From Terriglobus tenax (GTDB lineage Bacteria; Acidobacteriota; Terriglobia; Terriglobales; Acidobacteriaceae), in NCBI RefSeq assembly GCF_025685395.1, contig NZ_JAGSYA010000004.1, positions 1,984,001 through 2,048,000 of the forward strand: a DNA stretch of 64,000 bases, read 5' to 3'. The notes under the pieces were generated by a model that was given only the letters and a program-made list of their open reading frames with translations, made no database searches and was not told the DNA's origin. The position numbers and the translations under genes were made by a program. Positions 56,719 to 64,000 of this stretch are shown here, one piece after another. Each line of letters starts with the position of its first letter. The stretch's first letter is position 1.

Positions 56719-57282
56719 TCAGGTTTGCGAGAGGCGAGCCAGGTCTGCAGGTGTGTCGATGTCGAGCTCCCCTTCAGGAAGGTCGATGACGGTAACAGAC
56801 TCACCGCGCAGAAGATCGCGCGCGCCGGCATCGCCGCGCAGGTGCATCAGATCTCCAAACATGGAACGTGGAAAGACAGCAGGAATACCGCGGCGGCCGG
56901 CGTATCCGCTGGCGACGATTCCTTCTTCCTGCTGCAGGAGCGCCTGCAGGTGCCCAGCGGTGACCGAAGGCTGGTCACAGGCCATGACCAGAAGCCGCTC
57001 TGCCCTGCCCATCACCAGGTCATGCAGCCCGGCTCGAATGGAGGAGGCCATGCCTTCCTGCCAGGCAGGGTTGTGAACCACATGGATACCGTCAAAGCTG
57101 ACGACGGCTTCGATTTTGCCCGCATGCGCGCCCAGCACGGCGATCACCGGTTCGCAGCCTGCCTTGCAGGCCAGGCGAAGCGCCCGTTCCAGGAGAGTTT
57201 CCCCCTGAAGAGGCACCAGCTGCTTGGGCTGGCCCAGCCGCGTGGAGGCTCCCGCCGCAAGCACCAGCGCCGCGGTCTTCAT
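56719..57282 (-). CDS. mocA: MobA/MocA-like nucleotidyltransferase
   Basis: 187 residues. The start LVLAAGASTRLGQPKQLVPLQGE is the NTP-binding signature of molybdopterin cytidylyl/guanylyltransferases; LLVMACDQPSVTAGHLQALL gives the metal-binding Asp region. It would attach CMP (MocA) or GMP to molybdenum cofactor. Its ATG overlaps the xdhC stop by four bases (ATGA), so the two are translationally coupled; XdhC inserts matured cofactor into molybdenum hydroxylases, which favours MocA. Confidence 0.85.
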   Translation of the reverse strand: MKTAALVLAAGASTRLGQPKQLVPLQGETLLERALRLACKAGCEPVIAVLGAHAGKIEAVVSFDGIHVVHNPAWQEGMASSIRAGLHDLVMGRAERLLVMACDQPSVTAGHLQALLQQEEGIVASGYAGRRGIPAVFPRSMFGDLMHLRGDAGARDLLRGESVTVIDLPEGELDIDTPADLARLSQT

Positions 57283-58355
57283 GACAGCGCATCCAGGGCA
57301 CATACGACGCCTTCGTAGCGAATCTCCGGCCCCTCGGCGAGGATGGTTTGCACACTGTCCGCAGTCAGCTGGCGTGACCCCGCGGGCCGCCCGTTCACCA
57401 CGGCCTGCGCCTCCGACAGAATGGCAAGAGCGACCGCCTCCGGGCCATCGCCGCCCAGGTCCAGACCGACCGGCGCGTGAACCCGCTCACAGGCGGTTTC
57501 CAAGGGCAGACCGGCCATGGCAGCGCTCTGCTGGATCAGCAGGCTGGAGCGATGCCGTGCGCCCAGCAGTCCCAGGTAGCGGGGAGCGACGGGCAGCAGC
57601 TCGGCCATCCAGCTGCGGTCCTGTTCATAGCTGTGGGTCATCAGGACGACAGCATCGTCCGGCCTGATCTTCAGGCTCTCGAGTGAGTCGGCAACGCCCA
57701 CGGCCTCTGCCCCGGGAAAGCGGTCATACTTCGCAAGCTGCGGGCGGCCGTCGGCAACGATGATGCTCCAGCCAAGTTCGCCCGCCATGCGGACCAGCGG
57801 CTTGGCGTCGTCGCCCGCGCCAAGAACAATGAGCCGCTGCGGGGTAACAAGTGTCTCTTCAAAACAGCGCTCGGGGTCGTCGCAATCCTGAAAGCCTTCG
57901 TCAGCGAATAGCTCTTCGCCATCTGCCGTGCGGACCAGCCGCTTCAGACCCTTTTCGCCGGGTCGTGGAAGCCACGTGGTGACCTGGCACGGGTAGCCGT
58001 GCAGGGATGCCGCCATGGCGCCCAGCAGAGCGCGGCACGCCTGCGAGTCAGCGGGTTCCAGCAGCAGGTCCACCACACCGCCACAACCAAGGCCGTAGGG
58101 AATCTCTTCGGTGTCGTCAAAGGCGGTGGAGAAACGCTCCATCACAGCGCCGTCGCGCACCTTCCACAAGGCTTTGCGCAGCACCTCCGCCTCCAGGCAA
58201 CCACCACTGATGGTCCCGGCGGTGCGGCCATCGGGCAGCAGCAGCAGACGTGCTCCGGGCCTGCGGTAGCTGGAGCCTTCCACGCGCACCAGCGTGACCA
58301 GAACGCCACCGGTGGCGTGTCCTGCCAGCGCGACAATGTCTCTGCGCTCTTTCAT
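57279..58355 (-). CDS. xdhC: XdhC/CoxI family molybdenum-enzyme maturation protein
   Basis: Roughly 358 residues in two domains: an N-terminal XdhC domain with GSSYRRPGARLLLLPDGRTAGTISGGCLEAEV (in parts) and GLGCGGVVDLLLEP, and a Rossmann domain with LIVLGAGDDAKPLVRMA and VLMTHSYEQDRSWM, then YLGLLGARHR. XdhC sulfurates and inserts Moco into xanthine-dehydrogenase-like enzymes. The start MKERRDIVALAG avoids an extra non-family N-terminus. The target hydroxylase subunits are not in this window. Confidence 0.9.
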   Translation of the reverse strand: MKERRDIVALAGHATGGVLVTLVRVEGSSYRRPGARLLLLPDGRTAGTISGGCLEAEVLRKALWKVRDGAVMERFSTAFDDTEEIPYGLGCGGVVDLLLEPADSQACRALLGAMAASLHGYPCQVTTWLPRPGEKGLKRLVRTADGEELFADEGFQDCDDPERCFEETLVTPQRLIVLGAGDDAKPLVRMAGELGWSIIVADGRPQLAKYDRFPGAEAVGVADSLESLKIRPDDAVVLMTHSYEQDRSWMAELLPVAPRYLGLLGARHRSSLLIQQSAAMAGLPLETACERVHAPVGLDLGGDGPEAVALAILSEAQAVVNGRPAGSRQLTADSVQTILAEGPEIRYEGVVCALDALS

Positions 58356-58454
58356 ACGTAGTGAGATGCTACTCCGCAACAGGCGTTAGCGAAATGTGGG
58401 TGCGGGTAAAGAAAGTTGGCGGATTTGGCTAGAGATATCGACAAATTGAGAAGG

Positions 58455-58560
58455 TATGAAAGGCTGTCCTTCCGACTGGAGCAGGAGGCCTGATGGCGTC
58501 CAGATGCAGGTCTCTCCGCTCCGCGCGTTGTGCTCCGGTCGAGACGACAAAGCTTCTTTG
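58455..58560. repeat. Dispersed repeat, family B
   Basis: Contains GCTGTCCTTCCGACTGGAGC, GATGCAGGTCTCTCCGCTCC and GTGCTCCGGTCGAGACGAC, matching the copies at 12538-12662 and 41446-41512. The rest of the 58356-58612 gap holds nothing I can name. Confidence 0.55.
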
Positions 58561-58612
58561 ACAAAAGGTAGAAAGACTCGCTCAATCGAATATGCGACAC
58601 CCCGGCCTTGTT

Positions 58613-59383
58613 CTAGATCCACCCGCCGTCGATGACGTGGCATTGGCTGGTGATCGCGGTGCTGTCGTCCGCGGCAAGAAACAATACCAGCCGGGCCACC
58701 TCTTCGGGCTGGATCATGCGCTGGATGGCCTGCGCGGCCAGGACGTGCTGCTTGTACTCCGGCGTAAGCCACAGCCGCTGCTGCTTCTCGGTAAGAATGG
58801 CTCCGGGCATGACACAGTTCACACGGATGTTGTACTGACCCGCGAGATGCGCCAGCGTCTTGGTAAGCCCGACGATGGCCGCCTTGGCCGTGGTGTAGAC
58901 CGGCAGATCCGTCGACGGAATGGCCCACGAGATGGAGCCCATGTTGATGATGGAGCCGTGCTGCTGCCGCTGCATCCCCGGCAGAACCGCCTGCGCCAGG
59001 AAGAACTGGTGCTTCAGGTTGACCGCCATCAACTGGTCCCAGCGCTCAGGCGTGATCTCCTCCACCGTGTGGCGCACGTCATTGGCGGCGTTGTTCACCA
59101 GCACGTCCAGAGGGCCCCATTGCTCTTCGACAGCGCGGACGGCCTGTTGCGCTGCTGCGGTATCGGTCAGGTCGCAGGGCAGGAAGAGCGCGGTGTGTCC
59201 TGCTGCCGTGAGCCGGGCCGCGAGGGATTCGCCCTGCTGCCGTGCCAGATCAAGGAAAGCGATGCGCGCCCCCTGCTGTGCGAAGGCTTCCACGATGGCC
59301 GCGCCAATGCCGCTGGCTCCGCCGGTGACCAGCACAACGCGGCTGCGCAGGCTTGGGTAGGTTGCAAACTGGGTCATCTCCAT
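58613..59383 (-). CDS. Short-chain dehydrogenase/reductase
   Basis: NAD(P)-dependent oxidoreductase of about 256 residues. Cofactor motif VTGGASGIGAAI (about 17-28), NNAAND, catalytic Ser in INMGSISW, and YTTAKAAIVGL supplying Tyr and Lys of the YxxxK pair. The rest (TLAHLAGQYNIRVNCVMPGAILTEKQ, VLFLAADDSTAITSQCHVIDGGW) fits classical SDRs acting on sugars or sugar acids. The substrate cannot be assigned. ATG 59383 is chosen; ATG 59377 is close behind. Confidence 0.88.
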   Translation of the reverse strand: MEMTQFATYPSLRSRVVLVTGGASGIGAAIVEAFAQQGARIAFLDLARQQGESLAARLTAAGHTALFLPCDLTDTAAAQQAVRAVEEQWGPLDVLVNNAANDVRHTVEEITPERWDQLMAVNLKHQFFLAQAVLPGMQRQQHGSIINMGSISWAIPSTDLPVYTTAKAAIVGLTKTLAHLAGQYNIRVNCVMPGAILTEKQQRLWLTPEYKQHVLAAQAIQRMIQPEEVARLVLFLAADDSTAITSQCHVIDGGWI

Positions 59384-59459
59384 CGTGAAGAAGTCTCGCA
59401 TATGCAGAACGTTCTTTGCCCATTCGAGCGTTGCAAGACGGTGGCGCTGCCGCGCCCTA

Positions 59460-59488
59460 CCCATTCTTCGCCCATGGCGAAGAATGGG
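59460..59488. repeat. Perfect inverted repeat, family A-like
   Basis: CCCATTCTTCGCC-CAT-GGCGAAGAATGGG in the gap between the divergent SDR and tldE genes, 40 bases before the tldE ATG. The arms are 13 bases. Confidence 0.65.
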
Positions 59489-59528
59489 GCAACAGACACG
59501 TCCCAGCCGAACAGATATCCTCAAAGCA

Positions 59529-60923
59529 ATGAGTATCCCGACCGCAGATGCAATCTTGCCGCAGACCGACCTGAACCTTCTTGCCCAGCAGGTGGTGGAG
59601 CGCGCCCTGAAGGCGGGCGCCACGGACGCCGAGGCCGTCGTTTACGAGGGCGATGAGTTCTCCACGCGCGTTCGCCTGGGACAGGTGGAGACGCTGCAGG
59701 AGTCAGGCTCGCGCGCCATTGGATTGCGTGTCTTTATCGGCCAGCGCACGGCCAATACTTCGTCTTCGGACCTCTCAGAAGCATCGATTGAGCGGCTGGT
59801 GAGCGGAGCCGTCTCGCTGGCGAAGATTACCAGCGAAGACCCCTTTGCCGGTCTGCCGGAGAAGGACGAGTTTGGGCAGTTGCAGGGCGACCTGGGGCTG
59901 TACTTTGACGATGTCTACTCCCTGCCGGTGGAGGAGCGGATTGAGATTGCCCGCCGCTGCGAAGCCGCCGCGATGGCCTTCGATACGCGTATCCAGAACT
60001 CGTCGGGAGCGGACTTTGATGCGGCAACCTCGCGCAAGATGATGGTGAACTCACGCGGCTTCCGCGGCGAATATCGCCGCAGCTACTGCGGCTTCTCGGT
60101 CTCCCCCATTGCACAGGAAGCGACCGGGGGCATGCAGCGGGACTCGTGGTACTCGTCGGCGCGGCGGATTGGCGACCTGGAATCGCCGGAAGAGATTGGC
60201 CAGCAGGCCGCACGGCGCGCCCTGCGCCGGCTGGGAGCGCGCCGCGTACCGACGCAGAAGGCCCAGGTGGTCTTCTCGCCGGAGATTGCGCGCAGCCTGA
60301 TGGGCAACATCTTTGACGCCGCGAACGGCGACGCGATCTATCGCCATGCCACTTTCTTCGCCGGCCAGTTGGGCGAGCAGGTGGCAGGTGAGAACGTCAC
60401 GATTGTGGACGATGGCACGCTCGTGTTTGATGGCGTGGGCGGCTTTGGCACATCGCCGTTTGATGGCGAAGGGTTGCCGACGCGGCGCACGGTGATCGTC
60501 GAAAACGGCATCTTCAGGAACTACCCCCTGAACAGCTATACCGGGCGCAAACTGGGCATGAAGTCCACCGGCAACGCCTCACGCGGTCTGGCGGGAACGC
60601 CGGGCATCGGCGCGGGCAACTTCTTCCTGCAGCCGGGCAGCATGACGCCGGAAGAACTGATTGGCGAGGTGAAGAGCGGCCTGTACGTGACCGAGACGAT
60701 GGGCTTCGGCGTGAACCTGGTGACGGGCGACTACTCCCAGGGCGCAAGCGGCCTGTGGATTGAGAACGGCGAGCTGGCATATCCGGTGGAAGAGATTACC
60801 ATCGCCGGCAATTTGAAGGAGATGTACAGGAACATCTCCGCGATTGGGAATGACCTGCGCTTCCGCAGCGCCAGCGCCAGCCCGACGATCCGCATTGAGG
60901 GGATGACGATTGCTGGAGCGTAG
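59529..60923 (+). CDS. pmbA: TldE/PmbA, partner of TldD
   Basis: 464 residues. NLLAQQVVERALKAGATDAEAVVYEGDEFSTRVRLGQVE is the usual PmbA opening; the central GFRGEYRRSYCGFS and C-terminal GTPGIGAGNFFLQPG, LYVTETMGFGVNLVTGDYSQGASGLWIENGE match in pieces. As expected for TldE it lacks the HExxxH of TldD and contributes structure to the heterodimer. ATG 59529 gives MSIPTADAILP. tldD is at 35464-36897. Confidence 0.93.
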   Translation: MSIPTADAILPQTDLNLLAQQVVERALKAGATDAEAVVYEGDEFSTRVRLGQVETLQESGSRAIGLRVFIGQRTANTSSSDLSEASIERLVSGAVSLAKITSEDPFAGLPEKDEFGQLQGDLGLYFDDVYSLPVEERIEIARRCEAAAMAFDTRIQNSSGADFDAATSRKMMVNSRGFRGEYRRSYCGFSVSPIAQEATGGMQRDSWYSSARRIGDLESPEEIGQQAARRALRRLGARRVPTQKAQVVFSPEIARSLMGNIFDAANGDAIYRHATFFAGQLGEQVAGENVTIVDDGTLVFDGVGGFGTSPFDGEGLPTRRTVIVENGIFRNYPLNSYTGRKLGMKSTGNASRGLAGTPGIGAGNFFLQPGSMTPEELIGEVKSGLYVTETMGFGVNLVTGDYSQGASGLWIENGELAYPVEEITIAGNLKEMYRNISAIGNDLRFRSASASPTIRIEGMTIAGA

Positions 60924-61085
60924 AAGGAAACTCCTTCGCTTTCACCCCAGTCAGCGAGCTGGCCGGGGATCCCGATGCGCTCCGGAATGACAAAGCACGA
61001 AAAGCAATCCTCTGCGGTGGTTAAATCTCGCAGAGGATTTATGTTTTCAACGGCAGGAACCATGTCATCATCACGCATATCTTTT

Positions 61086-61292
61086 ATGCGTAACCGAATC
61101 CTTCTGTTCCTTCTGCTGGCGTTTTTGTCCATTGGTTCCATCGCTCATGCGGGCATGACCCGTCATCGTCATCGTTCCAACACGCGGGCGCATCGGAGTG
61201 CTCGCGTGAAGACGCGGAAGCACCGCAGGGTAGCTGCGCGGCACCGGGTACGGCGTTCGCGGAGAACGTATCCGCGCTATGGACAGTACTAG
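61086..61292 (+). CDS. Small secreted Arg/His-rich basic protein
   Basis: 68 residues. MRNRILLFLLLAFLSIGSIAHAG is a clear signal peptide with an AHA cleavage site. The mature part of about 45 residues has about 20 Arg/Lys and several His (TRHRHRSNTRAHRSARV, RKHRRVAARHRVRRSRR) and no acidic residue. No Cys. It may bind polyanions such as LPS, DNA or metal-phosphate, but no function is known. The frame extends upstream to 60975 through repeat-like DNA; ATG 61086 fits the signal peptide. Confidence 0.6.
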   Translation: MRNRILLFLLLAFLSIGSIAHAGMTRHRHRSNTRAHRSARVKTRKHRRVAARHRVRRSRRTYPRYGQY

Positions 61293-61347
61293 GGACTAAG
61301 CGTGCAACGAAGAAGGGCTTTCGGCCCTGAGCCTGTTGCAGGGACCC

Positions 61348-61368
61348 AGGGCTAAAGCCCTTTTGTTT
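61348..61368 (+). terminator. Intrinsic terminator within a family C repeat
   Basis: AGGGCT-AA-AGCCCT followed by TTTGTTT. Adjacent palindromes GGCCTGAAGGCC and GAGAGCTGAAGCTCTC lie between 61388 and 61430, so the whole 61293-61441 gap is repeat-like. Confidence 0.65.
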
Positions 61369-61441
61369 CGGCTTCAGATTCAGTGGCCTGAAGGCCACTG
61401 CTTAATCCGTTTGAGAGCTGAAGCTCTCAAACCAACGCCTG

Positions 61442-63316
61442 CTACTTCACCTTGCTTCCAAGCCAGGCTTCGCGGAAGGCTTTCTGTTCCTCTGTTGGGG
61501 TGGGGACGGAAACGATCTCCAGCCGCTGGTCGGGCGCGAGGGTTGCGGTGGCGTGGATCTCCTCACCGCGGCGCTTGAAGACCAGCTCGACCTGGTCGCC
61601 TGCCTTCTTGCCGGCAACCACTTTCACGACGTCTTCTTGTGCAGTGATGGGTGTTCCCGCAATGGAGATCAGCTCATCGTCCAGGTCCAGGCCCGCGTTG
61701 TAGGCGGGCGAACCGACGATGGTGGGAGTATCGACGACCGCGGCGTTCCCTTTCTTATCGACGCGGACACCAAGCACAGCCTGCCCCTGAACCGGCCGTA
61801 GAACGTACCCGGCGCGCAACAGTAGAGGAGCGTAGTCGATGCGGTCGGTACCATCCATGTAGCGTGTGACGAAGTCATCGGCCCATGCCTTGTCGCCGCT
61901 TACCAGTGCGAGCTGCGTCTTCACATCGGCAAGAGTGTAGGGGTGGCCAACGAGTCCCGGAGCCGAGCCGCCGGGCTTGCCGTAGGCCTTCCACATGGCG
62001 CGCATAAAGTCATCGAGTGAGACCTTGCCGTTGGTCTTTGAGCGCAGCGAGAGGTCGAGGCCGGTGGCAATGGCCGCTCCGAAGGTGTAGTAGGAGACGA
62101 AAGTGTTGGCGTTGTAGACGGGCTGTGCGCGGCTGGCTCCGTCGGCGAAGGGCGCGAAGCGGCTCATGTCCGTGGCGGAGCGGTACTTCGTTCCGGGCGA
62201 ATTCTGCACGGCACTGATCGCACCGGCCATCTGGGCAAGCGCCTGTTCGCGTTCGATGATGCCGCCGCGTGCCTGCGCCAGCGGGCCGTAGTACTGGGTG
62301 AAGCCCTCGGCCAGGAACATGCCGAAGCTCATATTGACGTCGGCGAAGTTGAAGGGCTCAAGGCCCTGCGGGCGGATGCGCTCGACGTTCCAGTTGTGGA
62401 AGTACTCATGCGCCACGGTGCCGGTGAGGCGGCGGTTGCCGAAGGCCGAGGCCTGCGTGATGACGGTGGAGTTTCGATGCTCCATGCCGTCGCCGTTGTC
62501 CCAGGGCAGGTAGTCGCAGAGGAAGGTGTAGTAGCCGGGCTCGTAGTCGGGCAGTTCGCCGTAGATGGCCTGCTGCTCGCGCACGATGGTCTCGACGTCC
62601 CTGGTGAAGGCGTCCATCTGTGCGTCGGTGCCGTGCGTGTGCACGACGACGCGGATGGTCTGTGTCTTGCCACCAGGAGTGAGCGGAGCGACGGTGAAGG
62701 TGCGCAGCATGTAATCGCTGAGTTCAGCCGGGCTGTCCATCAGGTACTGCAGGTTGGGCGCGGTGAAGGTGGTGGGATCGCTGGTGGGGTAGAGCTGAGT
62801 GGCTATCTTCCACTTTGAGTCCGTTGGAAGAACGAAGGTGATCTTTGTGGGCTTCTCTTCGAGGCCATGCGCCCACAGGACGGTGGCCGGCCAGTTCAGG
62901 TGCGCGTGCGTGGTATCGACGGCCATAAAGGTGCCGTCCACTCGGTCTCCGAAGAGGTGGTAGGTGATGTGCACGGTGCCCTTGTGGCCGGTGATCTGCC
63001 ACGTACGCGGGTCGGGACGTGTGGCTTTCAGCGGCTGGTTGTCGGCGCCGGTGATCTGTTCGTCGAAGAGATTTTCGGCGTACTCAAAGGCAGCGTAGCG
63101 GCCGGGCGAGGAGCGGCTCATCTGCACACGCAGCGGCTGGCTGGCCGGGATACCGCGGAAGGTGGCCTCCACCTGGAGGACGTGGTGAACGCGGTCCTGG
63201 AAGGAAATGCGGTACTCCGTGGACTGCGCCTGTGCCGCAGCAGCGAGCAGGGCGAACGAGGTGAATGTGAGCGCGGACTTGAGTGGATTCACAGCTACGA
63301 AGATACCCGCCGGCAT
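61442..63316 (-). CDS. M61 family metallopeptidase with PDZ domain
   Basis: 624 residues, exported (NPLKSALTFTSFALLAAAAQAQ signal). The zinc site is VAHEYFHNWNVERIRP (HExxH with the downstream Glu supplied by the M61 helix SFGMFLAEGFTQYYG). An N-terminal beta domain (35-220) precedes the catalytic part, and a C-terminal PDZ domain (about 515-610: GVRVDKKGNAAVVDTPTIVGSPAYNAGLDLDDELISIAG, in parts) follows, the glycyl-aminopeptidase architecture. It probably trims small N-terminal residues of periplasmic peptides. ATG 63316 or GTG 63292 may be the start; the GTG gives a neater signal peptide. Confidence 0.9.
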   Translation of the reverse strand: MPAGIFVAVNPLKSALTFTSFALLAAAAQAQSTEYRISFQDRVHHVLQVEATFRGIPASQPLRVQMSRSSPGRYAAFEYAENLFDEQITGADNQPLKATRPDPRTWQITGHKGTVHITYHLFGDRVDGTFMAVDTTHAHLNWPATVLWAHGLEEKPTKITFVLPTDSKWKIATQLYPTSDPTTFTAPNLQYLMDSPAELSDYMLRTFTVAPLTPGGKTQTIRVVVHTHGTDAQMDAFTRDVETIVREQQAIYGELPDYEPGYYTFLCDYLPWDNGDGMEHRNSTVITQASAFGNRRLTGTVAHEYFHNWNVERIRPQGLEPFNFADVNMSFGMFLAEGFTQYYGPLAQARGGIIEREQALAQMAGAISAVQNSPGTKYRSATDMSRFAPFADGASRAQPVYNANTFVSYYTFGAAIATGLDLSLRSKTNGKVSLDDFMRAMWKAYGKPGGSAPGLVGHPYTLADVKTQLALVSGDKAWADDFVTRYMDGTDRIDYAPLLLRAGYVLRPVQGQAVLGVRVDKKGNAAVVDTPTIVGSPAYNAGLDLDDELISIAGTPITAQEDVVKVVAGKKAGDQVELVFKRRGEEIHATATLAPDQRLEIVSVPTPTEEQKAFREAWLGSKVK

Positions 63317-63376
63317 TTGAGTTTTCCACTGAAGAAGTTGGTTGACGGGGAAAGAAAACGGGCCTAATCTCACTTC

Positions 63377-64000
63377 ATGGATGGAGAAGAAAAAGCGAAT
63401 ATCGAGACTCTCTTTCCCATCCTCCGGCAAAGCTCTGGAATGGTCCGGATGGCTGCTGAAGCTGGTCCTCTGGATGACGGCCATCTGGTGGAGTTTGCCG
63501 GGATGAAGGTCGGCAGTGTGCTGAACAAATCCGTCTCCAAGCGGATGCGCTGGATGGCCTGGAGCATCAATCCATACCGCGGTTGCGAGTTCGGCTGCAG
63601 GTACTGTTACGCGCGATATACGCATACGTTCCTGGCGCCCAAGGACGGACCGGGGGAGGGTCAGCCGGACTTCCATGATCCGGAGGTCTTCGAACGGAAG
63701 ATCTTCGTGAAGGAGAATGCCGCGTGGCTGCTGGAGCAGGAGCTTCGGCAACTGGAGCGGCAGGGCCGCATCGCGGAGGAGATCGCGCTTGGGACGGCGA
63801 CCGATCCGTGGCAGCCCATTGAACGGAAGCTGCGTGTGACGCGGAGCCTGCTGGAGGTTCTGGCGCGCCGCAGCGGCCTTCGCGTGGGCATGGTGACCAA
63901 GTCGGCGCTGATTGCGCGGGATATCGACCTGCTGGAGCAGATTGCCCGCAAAAGCACGCTGGTGGTGCACATCACCATCACCACGCCGGACGTGGAGCTG
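63377..64000 (+). CDS. Radical SAM protein, Rv2578c/PA0069-like (partial)
   Basis: Starts at ATG 63377, 60 bases from the divergent M61 gene, and runs off the window after 208 codons with no stop. NPYRGCEFGCRYCYAR holds the CxxxCxxC cluster motif (Cys70, 74, 77), followed by GTATDPWQPIERKLRVTRSLLEVL and VTKSALIARDIDLLEQI, as in the Rv2578c-type radical SAM family related to spore photoproduct lyase. The substrate is unknown. No ribosome site is evident. Confidence 0.88.
   Translation, partial: MDGEEKANIETLFPILRQSSGMVRMAAEAGPLDDGHLVEFAGMKVGSVLNKSVSKRMRWMAWSINPYRGCEFGCRYCYARYTHTFLAPKDGPGEGQPDFHDPEVFERKIFVKENAAWLLEQELRQLERQGRIAEEIALGTATDPWQPIERKLRVTRSLLEVLARRSGLRVGMVTKSALIARDIDLLEQIARKSTLVVHITITTPDVEL

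Overview
The window is about 60% G+C, gene-dense, and most likely chromosomal DNA of an Acidobacteriota member near Terriglobus, Granulicella or Edaphobacter. The clues are a TIGR03435-type protein (37186-37968), an Oar-like TonB-dependent receptor with a carboxypeptidase-regulatory plug domain (23971-26961), a secreted choice-of-anchor-D protein (28643-31987), a PDZ-bearing M61 peptidase and a TolB-propeller amidohydrolase. I see no rRNA, tRNA, CRISPR array, prophage, transposase or plasmid gene. The genus is an inference.

Layout. 0-5 kb: trehalose synthase, a degenerate glycosyltransferase-like protein and an MscS-like membrane protein run in one direction, then a TetR regulator stands divergent from a small membrane protein. 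5-16 kb: scpA, a DEAD-box helicase, an amidohydrolase, msrA, a large GH63-like glucosidase, then rluB-scpB-panE. 16-18.4 kb: two trans-sulfuration PLP enzymes, a cystathionine gamma-synthase-like one and a plant-type cystathionine beta-lyase-like one. 18.6-31.9 kb: exported proteins (BNR/YCF48 propeller, TolB-amidohydrolase, TonB receptor, LysR regulator, large Ig-like protein). 32-35.4 kb: sulfate-assimilation operon cysD-cysN-cysH. 35-47 kb: tldD, TIGR03435 protein, phosphodiesterase, murQ, macro-domain protein, purine nucleoside permease, CDP-alcohol phosphatidyltransferase, greA and ruvX. 47-64 kb: M20-like lipoprotein between two tiny zinc ribbons, aconitase, PiT phosphate transporter, a Gln-rich YXWGXW lipoprotein, mocA-xdhC, an SDR enzyme, tldE/pmbA, a small Arg/His-rich secreted protein, the M61 peptidase and a radical SAM gene cut by the window end.

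How the genes fit together. Sulfur is the strongest theme. CysD/CysN activate sulfate to APS. CysH has the Cys-Cys plus CxxC iron-sulfur pattern of APS reductases, so no APS kinase is needed, and the C-terminal tail of CysN may be a dead remnant of one. The two PLP enzymes would carry sulfur from cysteine to homocysteine. In front of cysD lies a 13-codon reading frame with three consecutive cysteine codons, starting where a -10 box predicts the transcript to begin. It looks like a leaderless cysteine-sensing leader peptide and is the most interesting item here. The second is an apparently structured RNA ending in a strong terminator at 28345-28516.

Intergenic gaps carry at least three families of short dispersed inverted repeats, several of which sit at gene 3' ends. 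Many starts were moved downstream from the longest possible frame to fit signal peptides, family N-termini or ribosome binding sites; the reason is given in each entry.
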